Of a DNA stretch of 64,000 nucleotides, positions 15,758-23,819 are shown in pieces. This DNA is from Bacillota bacterium. Its GTDB lineage: Bacteria; Bacillota; Clostridia; Christensenellales; Aristaeellaceae. The position numbers and the translations under genes were made by a program. Location of the stretch: the NCBI GenBank assembly GCA_023421395.1, contig JAEZTL010000003.1:1-64000 (forward strand). Reading direction: 5' to 3'. Within the stretch, counting starts at the first letter, position 1. Every line of letters starts with the position of its first letter. Under the pieces are notes generated by a model, which saw nothing but the letters and a program-made list of their open reading frames with translations, was not told the DNA's origin and searched no databases.

Positions 15758-15773
15758 GCCGGCGTACGCCGGC
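15758..15773. repeat. Perfect 16-bp palindrome before the marR ribosome-binding site
   Basis: GCCGGCGTACGCCGGC lies directly upstream of AAAGGAG in the marR leader. A hairpin here could influence translation initiation or mRNA stability; it is distinct from the two operator repeats. Confidence 0.5.
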
Positions 15774-15788
15774 AAAGGAGTGAATCTT

Positions 15789-16490
15789 ATGTACGAAACA
15801 AATGAAGGGGCAATCCTGATGGAGAAGCTGATGCGGCTGCAGATGCTTCAGCACCGCCGGCAGATGGCGAAGATGCGCGCCTTCGGGCCCTTTGGCAGCC
15901 CGCTGAGGGGGCAGGGGCGGGTGCTTTCCATCCTGAAGATGCAGCCCACCATCAGCCAGAAGCAACTGTCGTACCTGCTGGACATGCGTCAGCAGTCGCT
16001 GAGCGAGCTTTTGGCCAAACTCGAGCGAAACGGGCTGATTGAGCGCGCCCCGTCGGAGGACGATCGGCGCGCGGCGGTCGTCTCACTGACCGACAAGGGC
16101 CGGGAGGCATCGGAGGACGCGGACGCTCCGGCGGACGGCGACAGCCTCTTCAACTGCCTGAGCGCGGAGGAGCGCTCGACGCTTTCCGGCATGCTGGACC
16201 GGCTGATCGCGGCGCTGGAGGCCGATGGGGGAAACGCGCCGGAAGACTTCCGCCGCCCCTTCGGGCCGATGCACCCCCACGGCTTCGGACCCGGCTTCGG
16301 GCCTGGCCGGATGGGCCCGGAGGGCCCCTTCGGCGGCCGGGATTTCTGCCGCTTCGGCGGGCCGGACGGCGGGGATCCCCGCCAAGGCGAATGGCATGGC
16401 GGACACCGCGGGACGTGCCGCGAAGAGCATCACAGGGAGCGCCACGGGGAACGCCGCGGCGCACGGACGGATGAATCCGACGGCGACTGA
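15789..16490 (+). CDS. MarR-family transcriptional regulator with a long Gly/His/Arg-rich tail
   Basis: A 233-residue protein. Residues 1-135 hold a standard MarR winged helix: the recognition region TISQKQLSYLLDMRQQSLSE is followed by LLAKLERNGLIERAPSEDDRR and the wing VSLTDKGRE. It then has an unusual tail of about 85 residues rich in Gly, Pro, Phe, His and Arg (for example HPHGFGPGFGPGRMGPEG), likely disordered and possibly metal-responsive. The ATG at 15789 follows AAAGGAG. Two operator-like repeats in its own promoter suggest autorepression. No transporter or enzyme target is co-transcribed, so it is an orphan regulator here. An in-frame extension to 15705 is not credible because it runs through the promoter. 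Confidence 0.9.
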   Translation: MYETNEGAILMEKLMRLQMLQHRRQMAKMRAFGPFGSPLRGQGRVLSILKMQPTISQKQLSYLLDMRQQSLSELLAKLERNGLIERAPSEDDRRAAVVSLTDKGREASEDADAPADGDSLFNCLSAEERSTLSGMLDRLIAALEADGGNAPEDFRRPFGPMHPHGFGPGFGPGRMGPEGPFGGRDFCRFGGPDGGDPRQGEWHGGHRGTCREEHHRERHGERRGARTDESDGD

Positions 16491-16520
16491 TGCCGGAAAC
16501 CGCCCAGACAGAATTCCTTC

Positions 16521-16562
16521 ATACGATGAGCGCCGCCCCTCTCGGGGCGGCGCTCATCGTAT
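16521..16562. terminator. 19-bp perfect bidirectional terminator
   Basis: 16521-16539 pairs perfectly with 16544-16562 around a TCTC loop. It sits between the convergent marR gene (stop 16490) and the minus-strand gene ending at 16569 and can serve both. Confidence 0.8.
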
Positions 16563-16568
16563 TCTGCG

Positions 16569-18212
16569 CTACGGCATGGGGGCCGCGGGGTCGTTCAGCG
16601 CGGCGATGGTGGCCGCATCCAGCGTTCCGGTGGGCGCGACATCCGGGAAGAGGCCGGATTCGACGGCGGCGTTCTGGAAGGCCAGGATCGCGTCCGCCTC
16701 GGCGGTGCCCTCCGGCATCCAGCCCAGGTCGATCAGATTCTGCATCGCCTGGTCGGCGGGGCTTACGGTAGGCTCGGGCGTCGGCTCCGGTGTCGGCTCG
16801 GGCGTCGGCTCGGGCGTCGGGTCAGGCGTCGGTTCAGGCGTCGGTTCAGGCGTCGGTTCGGGCGTCGGTTCAAGCGTCGGCTCCGGTGTCGGTTCCGGTG
16901 TCGGTTCCGGTGTCGGCTCCGGTGTCGGCGTCGCTGCCGGCTCAGGCGTCGGCGTCGCTGCCGGTTCCGGTGTCGGCGTCACCGCCGGCTCGGGCGTCGG
17001 CGTCGCTGCCGGTTCCGGTGTCGGCGTCACCGCCGGCGCGGGGGTATCGGTGGGGTTCGGCCATGCGGTGGGCTCCGGCGTCGGCGTCGGCGTCGGGTTC
17101 GGCCACGCGGTGGGCTCCGGCGTCGGCACGGGCGTCACCGTCGGGATGGGCGTGGTGTTGGGCTTGATGGGCGCGTCCTCGTCGAACAGCCACTTGATGG
17201 TGCCGGTGCCGGCGGTGCCGTCCACCTTGAGCTTGGCGCCGTAGTTTTCGTTCACGTAGCTCTGGAACATCTTGACCGCGTTTTCGGTGGCCTTGTCGTA
17301 CTTGCCGGTGGGCCAGCCGTCGTCAAGCCATCTCAGCTCGATCAGCCGCCACTGCAGGTCCTCGATCTGGGCCGAGGAGGCCTTGCGGTAATTCACCACC
17401 GGCGTGGGCTTGGGCGTGGGCTCGCCAAAGTCCACGGTTTCGCCGCCGTCGTAGTTCTGGTCGTCGGTATAACCGCCGTCGATGTTCTCGCCGCCCTCCT
17501 CGTCCTGCCAGGAGGCGTCGGGATCGGTAATGGGCAGGTCGTCCGGGTCGGGGGTCGTGCCGGCGTCGGGCGCGGGGGTCTCGGTGGGGGCGCTCCACAC
17601 GTCGTCGGGATTTTGCGGGTTATTCGTGGCGTCCAGCGCGTTCCGGCCCAGAGAAATCACCACGATCAGCGCGACGACGACCATCGCCACCACCACGCCG
17701 CCCATGATGAGCGCCTGCTTGGTGACCTTTTTCGCCGGGACCTCCTCGGTGGCGGCTTCCACGGGGGCGTCGGTGGCGCCGGCCTTGCGCTGCACGAGAT
17801 ACCCGGTGCCGTTGTCCTCAAAGAACACGCGCTTGCGGGCGCTGTCGTTGGGCTGGACGCTGGCGCTCATTTCGGAAAGGCCCTTCTGGAAGGCGGCTTC
17901 CGCGCCGGGGCGCACGGTGACGGAGCCGTCGCTCTGACGCTCGGCGGCGTCCCGCGGGAAGTATTCGCGCACCCGGAGCTTCGCGCCGGTTTTCAGGTCC
18001 GAAGCCACGTAGACGATGCCGCCCGCGTCCTGTCCCAGCGCGCGACCGACCAAAAACCGCGTGCGCAGCAGCGTGCCCGGCGCCAGATGGCTGGGCGAGA
18101 CCGGCGCCAGCGGATCCCTGCCGCAGGCGGGGCATTCGCCGTTTTTGTCCAGCGGTTCAAAACAGTACATGCACTTTTCACGGGAGTCTGTTTCACGGGG
18201 GCCAGTTTCCAT
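16569..18212 (-). CDS. Zinc-ribbon, truncated pseudokinase, TM, peptidoglycan-binding protein with PT-repeat linker
   Basis: A 547-residue chimera. A four-Cys ribbon (C14, C17, C27, C30) is followed by HLAPGTLLRTRFLVGRALGQ and AKLRVREYFP, which match the N-lobe of clostridial Ser/Thr kinases of the CPxCG...APGTxLxxRYxxGRxLGxGGFGxxY...VAIKEYFP type. The glycine loop is degraded (GQDAGGIVY), the ATP-anchoring Lys is Arg82, and the catalytic lobe is missing. A membrane span (about 168-193) leads to an acidic linker, a peptidoglycan-binding domain (IEDLQWRLIELRWLDDGWPTG), about 120 residues of TPEP repeats, and a second degenerate PG-binding domain at the C-terminus. It is probably a wall-associated sensor or scaffold, not a kinase. 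It lies 33 bases downstream of the tmk fusion gene, probably in the same operon. Confidence 0.8.
   Translation of the reverse strand: METGPRETDSREKCMYCFEPLDKNGECPACGRDPLAPVSPSHLAPGTLLRTRFLVGRALGQDAGGIVYVASDLKTGAKLRVREYFPRDAAERQSDGSVTVRPGAEAAFQKGLSEMSASVQPNDSARKRVFFEDNGTGYLVQRKAGATDAPVEAATEEVPAKKVTKQALIMGGVVVAMVVVALIVVISLGRNALDATNNPQNPDDVWSAPTETPAPDAGTTPDPDDLPITDPDASWQDEEGGENIDGGYTDDQNYDGGETVDFGEPTPKPTPVVNYRKASSAQIEDLQWRLIELRWLDDGWPTGKYDKATENAVKMFQSYVNENYGAKLKVDGTAGTGTIKWLFDEDAPIKPNTTPIPTVTPVPTPEPTAWPNPTPTPTPEPTAWPNPTDTPAPAVTPTPEPAATPTPEPAVTPTPEPAATPTPEPAATPTPEPTPEPTPEPTPEPTLEPTPEPTPEPTPEPTPDPTPEPTPEPTPEPTPEPTVSPADQAMQNLIDLGWMPEGTAEADAILAFQNAAVESGLFPDVAPTGTLDAATIAALNDPAAPMP
16765..17130. repeat. 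Tandem hexamer/dodecamer coding repeat (Thr-Pro-Glu-Pro linker)
   Basis: About 360 bases of degenerate short tandem repeats (GGCGTCGG with alternating TCA/TCC/TCG units) encode the PTPEP-type linker of the 16569 gene. Copy-number change by slippage would alter linker length without a frameshift, because the unit is a multiple of three. It is not a CRISPR array. Confidence 0.85.
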
Positions 18213-18245
18213 CGGGATCCCTCCAAAGTCCGCCGTAGGGCGGCG

Positions 18246-19505
18246 CTAAAACTCTGCTACGATCTGACGAATTTTCGCGGAGATCTGTTCCACGCCGCCG
18301 CTGGCGTCCACCACGCGCACGCGGTCCGGGTTTTCCCGCGCCAGGCGCAGATACCCTTCGTAGGCGCGCCGCGCAAAGTCGTCGTCGCCCTCCAGCCGGT
18401 CGGGCGCGTTTTCCTCGCGGCGCCGGCGGATGGCCTCGATGGGATCGAGCATCATGAGGATGGTCCGGTCGGGCACGGCGCCCGCCACCGCCGCCTCGTT
18501 GATGGAGGCCACGAGCTCCAGCCCCAGCCCCCGGGCCTCCCCCTGGTAGACGAGGGAGGAATCCAGAAACCGGTCGCACAGCACCGTGTCGCCCCTTTCG
18601 AGGGCGGGCAGGATGACTTCCCGAACATGCTGCGCGCGGGCCGCGGCAAAGAGGAGCGCCTCGGTCATGTCGCACATGTCCTTCTCCCCGGGGTCCAGCA
18701 CCAGATCGCGGATGCGCTCGGAAATCGGGCAGCCGCCCGGCTCCCGGGTGACCGTCAGGCGGTGGCCCAGCCGCTCAAGGTGTTCGGTCAGAAGCTTCAC
18801 CTGGGTGGATTTGCCGCAGCCGTCCGTCCCTTCCATGGTGACGAATCGCCCCCGCGCGGCCGGAAGGCCGCCCAGCAGGTACTCCGCCAGCGCCGGGACG
18901 CTCTCCGCGATCCAGTGGGCGCCGCTTTCTTCCAATTCTTCCCGGCTGCCGTAGCCGTACAGCGCGCCGATGCCGTCCACGCCTGCGCCCACCGCGCCCT
19001 CCATGTCGAATTTTCGGTCGCCCACCATCGCGGCGCGGCGGTAGGAAGCGGGCAGCGTGCGGCGGATCAGCTCCGCCTTGTCGCAGTGGTCGTCGGTGAC
19101 GCCGGTGGAAGTCACCCGGTCAAACAGCGTATACAGGCCGAATTCCTTCAAAACATGCTCAGCCTGCACGGTGGGCTTGGCCGTCACCACGCCCAGAAAT
19201 GCGCCGTGGGCCTTGAGGCTGCGAAGCATCGAGGGGATGCCGGGGAAGACGCGGGCGTTGTTCCAGCCCTCCACCTCGTACCGGCCGCGGAAGAGGCGGA
19301 TGCCCTCCCGGATCGCGTCCTCGCCAAGGCCCAGCGAACGGAAGGATTCGTAAAGCGGCGGGCCCGCGAACCAGGTGAGGTCTTGCCCCGCGCAGGTAAC
19401 GCCCAGGCTGGTCAGCGCGTACCGGGCGGAATCCACAATACCGGGGTGGGACTGGGTCATCGTGCCATCCAGATCGAAAAGGACCACGTCGTATGGAAGC
19501 TTCAT
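18246..19505 (-). CDS. tmk: HAD phosphatase - thymidylate kinase fusion
   Basis: A 419-residue two-domain protein. Residues 1-213 form a HAD hydrolase of the phosphoglycolate-phosphatase/PpaX type: motif I FDLDGTMTQSHPG at 10-22, motif II VVTAKP, motif IV MVGDRKFDMEGA. Residues 218-419 form thymidylate kinase: P-loop EGTDGCGKST (225-234), REPGG, and DRFLDSSLVYQG. Thymidylate kinase phosphorylates dTMP to dTDP for DNA synthesis. The HAD partner's substrate is unknown; nucleotide housecleaning is a plausible link. The ATG at 19505 has AAAGGAG at 5-8 bases; the upstream in-frame start lacks a site. This is probably the cell's dTMP kinase, but a second copy elsewhere cannot be excluded. Confidence 0.9.
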   Translation of the reverse strand: MKLPYDVVLFDLDGTMTQSHPGIVDSARYALTSLGVTCAGQDLTWFAGPPLYESFRSLGLGEDAIREGIRLFRGRYEVEGWNNARVFPGIPSMLRSLKAHGAFLGVVTAKPTVQAEHVLKEFGLYTLFDRVTSTGVTDDHCDKAELIRRTLPASYRRAAMVGDRKFDMEGAVGAGVDGIGALYGYGSREELEESGAHWIAESVPALAEYLLGGLPAARGRFVTMEGTDGCGKSTQVKLLTEHLERLGHRLTVTREPGGCPISERIRDLVLDPGEKDMCDMTEALLFAAARAQHVREVILPALERGDTVLCDRFLDSSLVYQGEARGLGLELVASINEAAVAGAVPDRTILMMLDPIEAIRRRREENAPDRLEGDDDFARRAYEGYLRLARENPDRVRVVDASGGVEQISAKIRQIVAEF

Positions 19506-19566
19506 GCTTGGCTCCTTTGATGTATTCACTTTATTGTACCGGATGCGCGCTTCAAAAGCAACCGGA

Positions 19567-21132
19567 TCACTTGCCGCGGGCCTCGCCGGTCAGCCGCTCC
19601 AGCGCGGCGCGGGTTTTGCCCTCGTCCCGCTCGTTGACGAGGAACGTCAGGTAGTCGCCCGCGCGGATGGTGGTGCCGCCGGAGGGGATCAATTCCTCAT
19701 CCTCACGGCGGATGGCGATCAGGAGACATTCCCGGGGGAGCCCCAGATCCTTGACAGCGCGGCCGTCGGCCCTGGAATCATGCTGCGCGATCTGTTCCAC
19801 CACGATCTTGCGCGCGGGGTCGCAGCCCTCGCCGCAGCCGCCATCCAGCATGTTGTCCAGCAGCGAATCGTAGATGGGCTTGCTTTTGAGGAGGTCCGCC
19901 GTCAGGTACGCGGCGAAGGACACCACGATCAGCGGCAGCAGGCAGTCGAAGGAACCGGTCATCTCGAGCAGCAGGATCGTGCCCGTCACAGGCGCGCGCA
20001 CGATGGCCGCGAAATACCCGGCCATCGCCACCACGACGATGCTGTCGAACATCTCCGGCGGAACCAGCGTCCCCGCCAGATTCGCCGCAACCGCGCCCAG
20101 CGCGCCGCCCAGAATCAGAAGCGGAAAGAAGATGCCGCCCGGCGCGCCGGAACCGAAGCTGATCATTGAGAAAAGGAACTTCACCGTAAACATCAGAAGG
20201 AGCGCGCCCACCGCGGTGCCGGAACTCAGGTACTCCAGCATCCGGTGGCCGCCGCCCAGCACCACCGGGAAGGCGAGCCCCAGCACGCCCGCCACGAGAA
20301 ACGGGATCACCGGCCGCGCGGCTTCGGGCAGGCGCTTCATGGCGGCGTAGAGTTTCTGAGTTTTGAGGAGCGTCCAGTTGTACAGCGCGCCCATGCCGCC
20401 CAGCGCCACCCCCATCAGGATCAGGAGCCAGTAGAGCGAAAGGGGGATTACGCCGTTTGTTTGAAACGAGAATACCGGCGAAAGGCCAAAGGCCAGCTTG
20501 GATACGAAGTCGCCGGTCATGGCGCTGACGACGATGACCACGAGCAGCGTGGGCGACAGGTATTTATAGATCTCCTCCAGCGCAAACATGGCGCCAGCCA
20601 GCGGCGCGTTAAACGCCGCGGCGAGGCCCGCGCTGGCGCCGCCGGCGATCATCATGCGCCGCTCGGCGCGGGAGGAGGCCCACTCCTGGCCGATGCCCTT
20701 GGCCGCCGCCGCGCCCAGCTGGATGGACGGCCCCTCGCGCCCCAGCGACAGCCCCGCCAGGATCGACAAAGCGCCCAACGCGAACTTCACGGCAAGGGTG
20801 CTGAACCAGGGTACGTCGAAGTGGCCCGTCAATTCGCCTTTAATCTGCGGGATGCCGCTGCCCCGGGTCATTGGGAAGCGCTTGGCCAGCGCGCCTACGG
20901 CGTAGCCCAATGCCGCCAGCGCGAGAAAGAGCGCGGGAATCAGCGCCGGGCGCGATCCGAAAAAGCGGTAAATCGCGAAGCTCCATTCCCCCGCCGTGCC
21001 CAGCGCCAGCCGGTAGAAGCTGGCCACCGCCCCCGCGCCCGCGCCCACCAGAACGCTTTTGAACACCACCGAAAGCTTCCGGGCGGGAAACTCCAGCGCT
21101 TCCCGGTAATGGTTGGCATCGAGCCTGTTCAT
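19567..21132 (-). CDS. ClC-family chloride channel/transporter with C-terminal TrkA-C domain
   Basis: A 521-residue membrane protein. ClC selectivity motifs are present: GSGIPQ (about 93-98), GREGPSIQ with the gating Glu (about 130), GLAAAFNAPLAGAMFALEE, and GSGAPGGIFFPLLILGG. The intact gating glutamate fits either a Cl-/H+ exchanger or a channel. The last 80 residues (VEQIAQHDSRADGRAVKDLGLPRECLLIAIRR...) form a TrkA-C (RCK-C) regulatory domain, which may bind nucleotide or a small ligand. The ATG at 21132 has GGAGAG at 6 bases; the ATG at 21138 abuts it. It lies 61 bases upstream of the tmk fusion gene. Confidence 0.93.
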   Translation of the reverse strand: MNRLDANHYREALEFPARKLSVVFKSVLVGAGAGAVASFYRLALGTAGEWSFAIYRFFGSRPALIPALFLALAALGYAVGALAKRFPMTRGSGIPQIKGELTGHFDVPWFSTLAVKFALGALSILAGLSLGREGPSIQLGAAAAKGIGQEWASSRAERRMMIAGGASAGLAAAFNAPLAGAMFALEEIYKYLSPTLLVVIVVSAMTGDFVSKLAFGLSPVFSFQTNGVIPLSLYWLLILMGVALGGMGALYNWTLLKTQKLYAAMKRLPEAARPVIPFLVAGVLGLAFPVVLGGGHRMLEYLSSGTAVGALLLMFTVKFLFSMISFGSGAPGGIFFPLLILGGALGAVAANLAGTLVPPEMFDSIVVVAMAGYFAAIVRAPVTGTILLLEMTGSFDCLLPLIVVSFAAYLTADLLKSKPIYDSLLDNMLDGGCGEGCDPARKIVVEQIAQHDSRADGRAVKDLGLPRECLLIAIRREDEELIPSGGTTIRAGDYLTFLVNERDEGKTRAALERLTGEARGK

Positions 21133-21223
21133 GCCCATCTCTCCGTAATGCGTTTATTCATGCAGAAATTATACCGTCCCGGCGTTTCGCGCACCGGCGC
21201 GTTTCGTTTAAAAATTGCGAAAA

Positions 21224-21246
21224 CCCGGCCGCGGAGTGCGGCCGGG
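21224..21246. terminator. Terminator downstream of the MutS2-like gene
   Basis: CCCGGCCGC (21224-21232) pairs with 21238-21246. On the minus strand the hairpin is followed by TTTT. A second inverted repeat (about 21280-21290 with 21309-21319) lies closer to the gene's stop. Confidence 0.65.
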
Positions 21247-21332
21247 CCTGGTATTTTGTCCCTTTGCGGGAATTCCAAGGGCTTCGGGCCATGGGCGGCG
21301 TTTCGAGGGCCCGAAGCCGCATCAATCGGCGT

Positions 21333-23291
21333 CTACCCGGGCGTTCCTCCCCGCTCGCCCGGCCGGGCGGGGGCGCTGACACCGGTATGCCCCTTGGCCA
21401 CCTGCCTGCGCTTTTTGCGGTTTTCCCAGCTGTCCAGCACAATGTCCAGGTCGTAATCCTCCCCGGGGTAGAGCGCCTCTTTTTCCAGAAAGGGCCTGAC
21501 GCGCCGGGCGGCGACGGAGATGTTCTTGTCGCGGACGCGCAGAAGCATCTCGCCCCGGGCGTTGGGCGGCAGCACCACGGTGGCCAGGCAGTTCATGAAC
21601 GGCACGCGCACCCGGTCCCCCGGCGCGTAGGCCGGCGCGGCCTTTTCCGCCGCTGGAGGTTCCGGCCCCGCCGGAGGTTCCGGCCTCGCCGGAGGTTCCG
21701 GCGGCGCGGGCGGCGGAAGGGGCTCCGGGGCGGCGCCGCGCTCCGGCAATGGATTGGGGATATGGCCGCCGGGGTAGGCGGCGGCGCGGGCCTCGGCCAG
21801 CAGCCGGTCCGGCATGCCCAGGCCGCGGGCGATGTCCAGCGCGCAGCTCTCGCCCGCTTCGCCCAGCTCCAGCCGGTAGGTGGGCGCGAGGTTCGCGCGG
21901 TCGAAGGTCATCCGGGCGTTCATGAAGCCCTCGGTGCGCCCGGCGAAGCGCTTGATCTCGGCGTAGTGGGAGGTGGCCATCATCAGGCATTTCATCCGTC
22001 CCAGTTCCGCGAGGATCGCCACCGCCAGGCCCATGCCCTCCTGTGGATCGGTGCCGCTGCCCACCTCGTCCAAAAGCACCAGCGACCGGGGCCCCGCGGC
22101 GCGCAGGATGCGCACCACCCGCGTCATGTGGGCGGAGAAGGTGGAGAGGTTCTGACTGACGCTCTGTCCGTCGCCGATATCGCAATAGATGCCGGAGAAA
22201 AGCGGCACCGAGGCGTCCTCCGCCGGAACCTGCAGCCCGGAGAGGGCCATGGCGGAGATCAGGCCGCCCGTCTTGATGGCGACGGTCTTGCCGCCGGTGT
22301 TGGGCCCGGTGATCACCAGCGCACGGGTTCGGCCGCCCAGCGCGAGGCTCATGGGCACCGCGCCCGGCCCAAGCAGCGGGTGGCGCGCGTTCACGAGGCG
22401 CAGCTCGAAGCCCTTGGAAACCCGCACCGCGCCGCAACCCATGGCGGCGGCCAGGCGGCCGCAGGCGAAGGCGTAGTCCACCGTTTCCATGCTCTCGCGG
22501 TTGATGTCGATGGCGCTCCGACGGGCGGCGGCGGCGTCCGTCAGCGCCGCCATCAGGCGCAGTTCCTCGTTGGCCTCGTCGATTTCGAGGGCCTCCATCT
22601 CGCTGCGGAGCGCCGCCGCGGCCTCCGGCTCGATGAACACGGTCTGCCCGCTGCCGGACACATCCAGCTGCGCGCCGCGCACCAGCCGCGCGCACTCGCG
22701 CTTCACCGGCAGCACGTACCGCCTGCCCCGCACGCCGTAGAAGCTCTCCTGAAACCATTCGGGGTGGGCGCGCATCATCGCGGCGAGCCGGTCCTTGATG
22801 CGCGCGGAGACCCTTTCAATGCCCGACCGGATGTCATGGAGCGCCGGACTCGCCCGGTCGTCCAGCCGCTCGCCGCGAAAGCACCGCTCGATCTCCCTGC
22901 GCAATTCGTCCAGCGGCTCGACGCTCATGCCCAGCGCGGGCGCGGTCTCGTCCACGGTCAGCGCGCGAGAGAGGTAGTTTTTGAGCAGCCGGCAATGATT
23001 CAGAAATTCGCCCAGCGCGATCAGTTCCCGCGCGGTCAGAATTTCGCCCAGCCGCAGCTTTTCATGAAGGGCATCCAGCCCCGCCAGCGAATGGATGGGC
23101 GGTTCGCCCATCGCCTCGTACACGCGGCGGGCGGAGGCCGTCACATTTTGGGCGCGCTCGACCGCCGCGGCGTCCGTCATGGGCGTCAGGTTCTCCGCCC
23201 GGCTCCGGGCGGCGGCGGTTCGGGTGTAGCCGGCCAGCATGGCCGTCACCTTGGGGTATTCGATAAGTTCCAGGGATTCCCGCTCAAACAT
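21333..23291 (-). CDS. MutS2-like ATPase lacking the Smr nuclease domain
   Basis: A 652-residue protein. The N-terminal lever/core region (MFERESLELIEYPKVTAML, ...RGRRYVLPVKRECARLVRGA) and the MutS-type ATPase are clear: Walker A GPNTGGKT, then SQNLSTFSAHM, Walker B LVLLDEVGSGTDPQEG, and ATSHYAEIKRF. MutS2 proteins are usually about 780 residues with a C-terminal Smr endonuclease domain. Here the ATPase is followed by a Pro-rich linker (about residues 490-530) and a short beta-domain (APGDRVRVPFMNCLATVV), with no Smr motif. It probably binds branched DNA or stalled ribosomes without cleaving. A strong promoter and leader terminator lie upstream. Confidence 0.85.
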   Translation of the reverse strand: MFERESLELIEYPKVTAMLAGYTRTAAARSRAENLTPMTDAAAVERAQNVTASARRVYEAMGEPPIHSLAGLDALHEKLRLGEILTARELIALGEFLNHCRLLKNYLSRALTVDETAPALGMSVEPLDELRREIERCFRGERLDDRASPALHDIRSGIERVSARIKDRLAAMMRAHPEWFQESFYGVRGRRYVLPVKRECARLVRGAQLDVSGSGQTVFIEPEAAAALRSEMEALEIDEANEELRLMAALTDAAAARRSAIDINRESMETVDYAFACGRLAAAMGCGAVRVSKGFELRLVNARHPLLGPGAVPMSLALGGRTRALVITGPNTGGKTVAIKTGGLISAMALSGLQVPAEDASVPLFSGIYCDIGDGQSVSQNLSTFSAHMTRVVRILRAAGPRSLVLLDEVGSGTDPQEGMGLAVAILAELGRMKCLMMATSHYAEIKRFAGRTEGFMNARMTFDRANLAPTYRLELGEAGESCALDIARGLGMPDRLLAEARAAAYPGGHIPNPLPERGAAPEPLPPPAPPEPPARPEPPAGPEPPAAEKAAPAYAPGDRVRVPFMNCLATVVLPPNARGEMLLRVRDKNISVAARRVRPFLEKEALYPGEDYDLDIVLDSWENRKKRRQVAKGHTGVSAPARPGERGGTPG

Positions 23292-23364
23292 GGGTTCACA
23301 TCCTTTTCATGGGTCGAGGTGGACGATCCCCCGCGCCAGCGGCCGCCTGCGCGCGCAGGCGGAC

Positions 23365-23529
23365 AAAAAACGGGCTGCGACGCGCGCAGCCCAAAACACC
23401 CATTCTCCGGGCGTGGTATGCGGCGGCCGCCGGCGCGGGTACGACAAAGTCGCCTGTGAAAACACAGGCATTGGCGCACCGATTCGCCTAGCAGCTGACC
23501 GACATCCATTGCCCTCCTGATTCAAATCC
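23365..23529 (-). ncRNA. Candidate small RNA or attenuated leader upstream of the MutS2-like gene
   Basis: A consensus promoter at 23536-23564 would start transcription near 23529. About 160 bases later an intrinsic terminator occurs: GGGCTGCG/CGCAGCCC (23392-23385 with 23379-23372) followed by a run of U. Between them are a 7-bp hairpin GCCTGTG-TTTT-CACAGGC and a possible leader-peptide start (AGGAGGGCA-ATG at about 23509, encoding MDVGQLLGESVRQC). A further GC-rich inverted repeat follows before the MutS2-like start at 23291. It is either an independent small RNA or an attenuator; no known family was recognised. Confidence 0.5.
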
Positions 23530-23535
23530 GCCTAT

Positions 23536-23564
23536 ATTGTATGCGGCGCGCGGCCGCCTGTCAA
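23536..23564 (-). promoter_or_regulatory. Consensus sigma-A promoter
   Basis: On the minus strand, TTGACA (23564-23559) and TACAAT (23541-23536) are separated by exactly 17 bases. It drives the 23529-23365 RNA and, by readthrough, the MutS2-like gene. Confidence 0.85.
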
Positions 23565-23647
23565 GTTTTTCTTGGTGGCCCGGTCACAGAAAACCCGCCG
23601 CGCTTCCGTTATACTCGGATCAACACGCGACGGGAGGTTTTTTTACG

Positions 23648-23812
23648 ATGCTTCTTTTCCGGATCATTGGCGCGGTGGTTGGCGGCGCGGTCGGCTTCGC
23701 GGCCTACAAGTTCATCGGCTGCTCCACGGGCGCCTGCCCCATTACGTCCAATCCCTACGTATCGGTCATCATCGGCGCGCTATTGGGCGCGACGATTCCC
23801 GGAGGGCTGTAA
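23648..23812 (+). CDS. Small DUF6132-like membrane protein (54 aa)
   Basis: A 54-residue protein with two Gly/Ala-rich membrane segments (MLLFRIIGAVVGGAVGFAAY and VSVIIGALLGATIPG) flanking a Cys-containing loop (GCSTGACPITSNPY). The C-x5-C-P-I-T-S-N-P signature is typical of a family of tiny bacterial membrane proteins often found near thioredoxin or rhodanese genes; its function is unknown. The ATG at 23648 follows GGGAGG. TATACT near 23610 may be its -10 box. It is convergent with the SPFH gene, with only 7 bases between stops. Confidence 0.75.
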   Translation: MLLFRIIGAVVGGAVGFAAYKFIGCSTGACPITSNPYVSVIIGALLGATIPGGL

Positions 23813-23819
23813 CGGCCGC

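Noticed and set aside
16765..17130. Possible CRISPR-like repeat array
   Set aside because: Units are 6-18 bases, in frame and encode a TPEP linker; there are no unique spacers of 30-40 bases and no cas genes.
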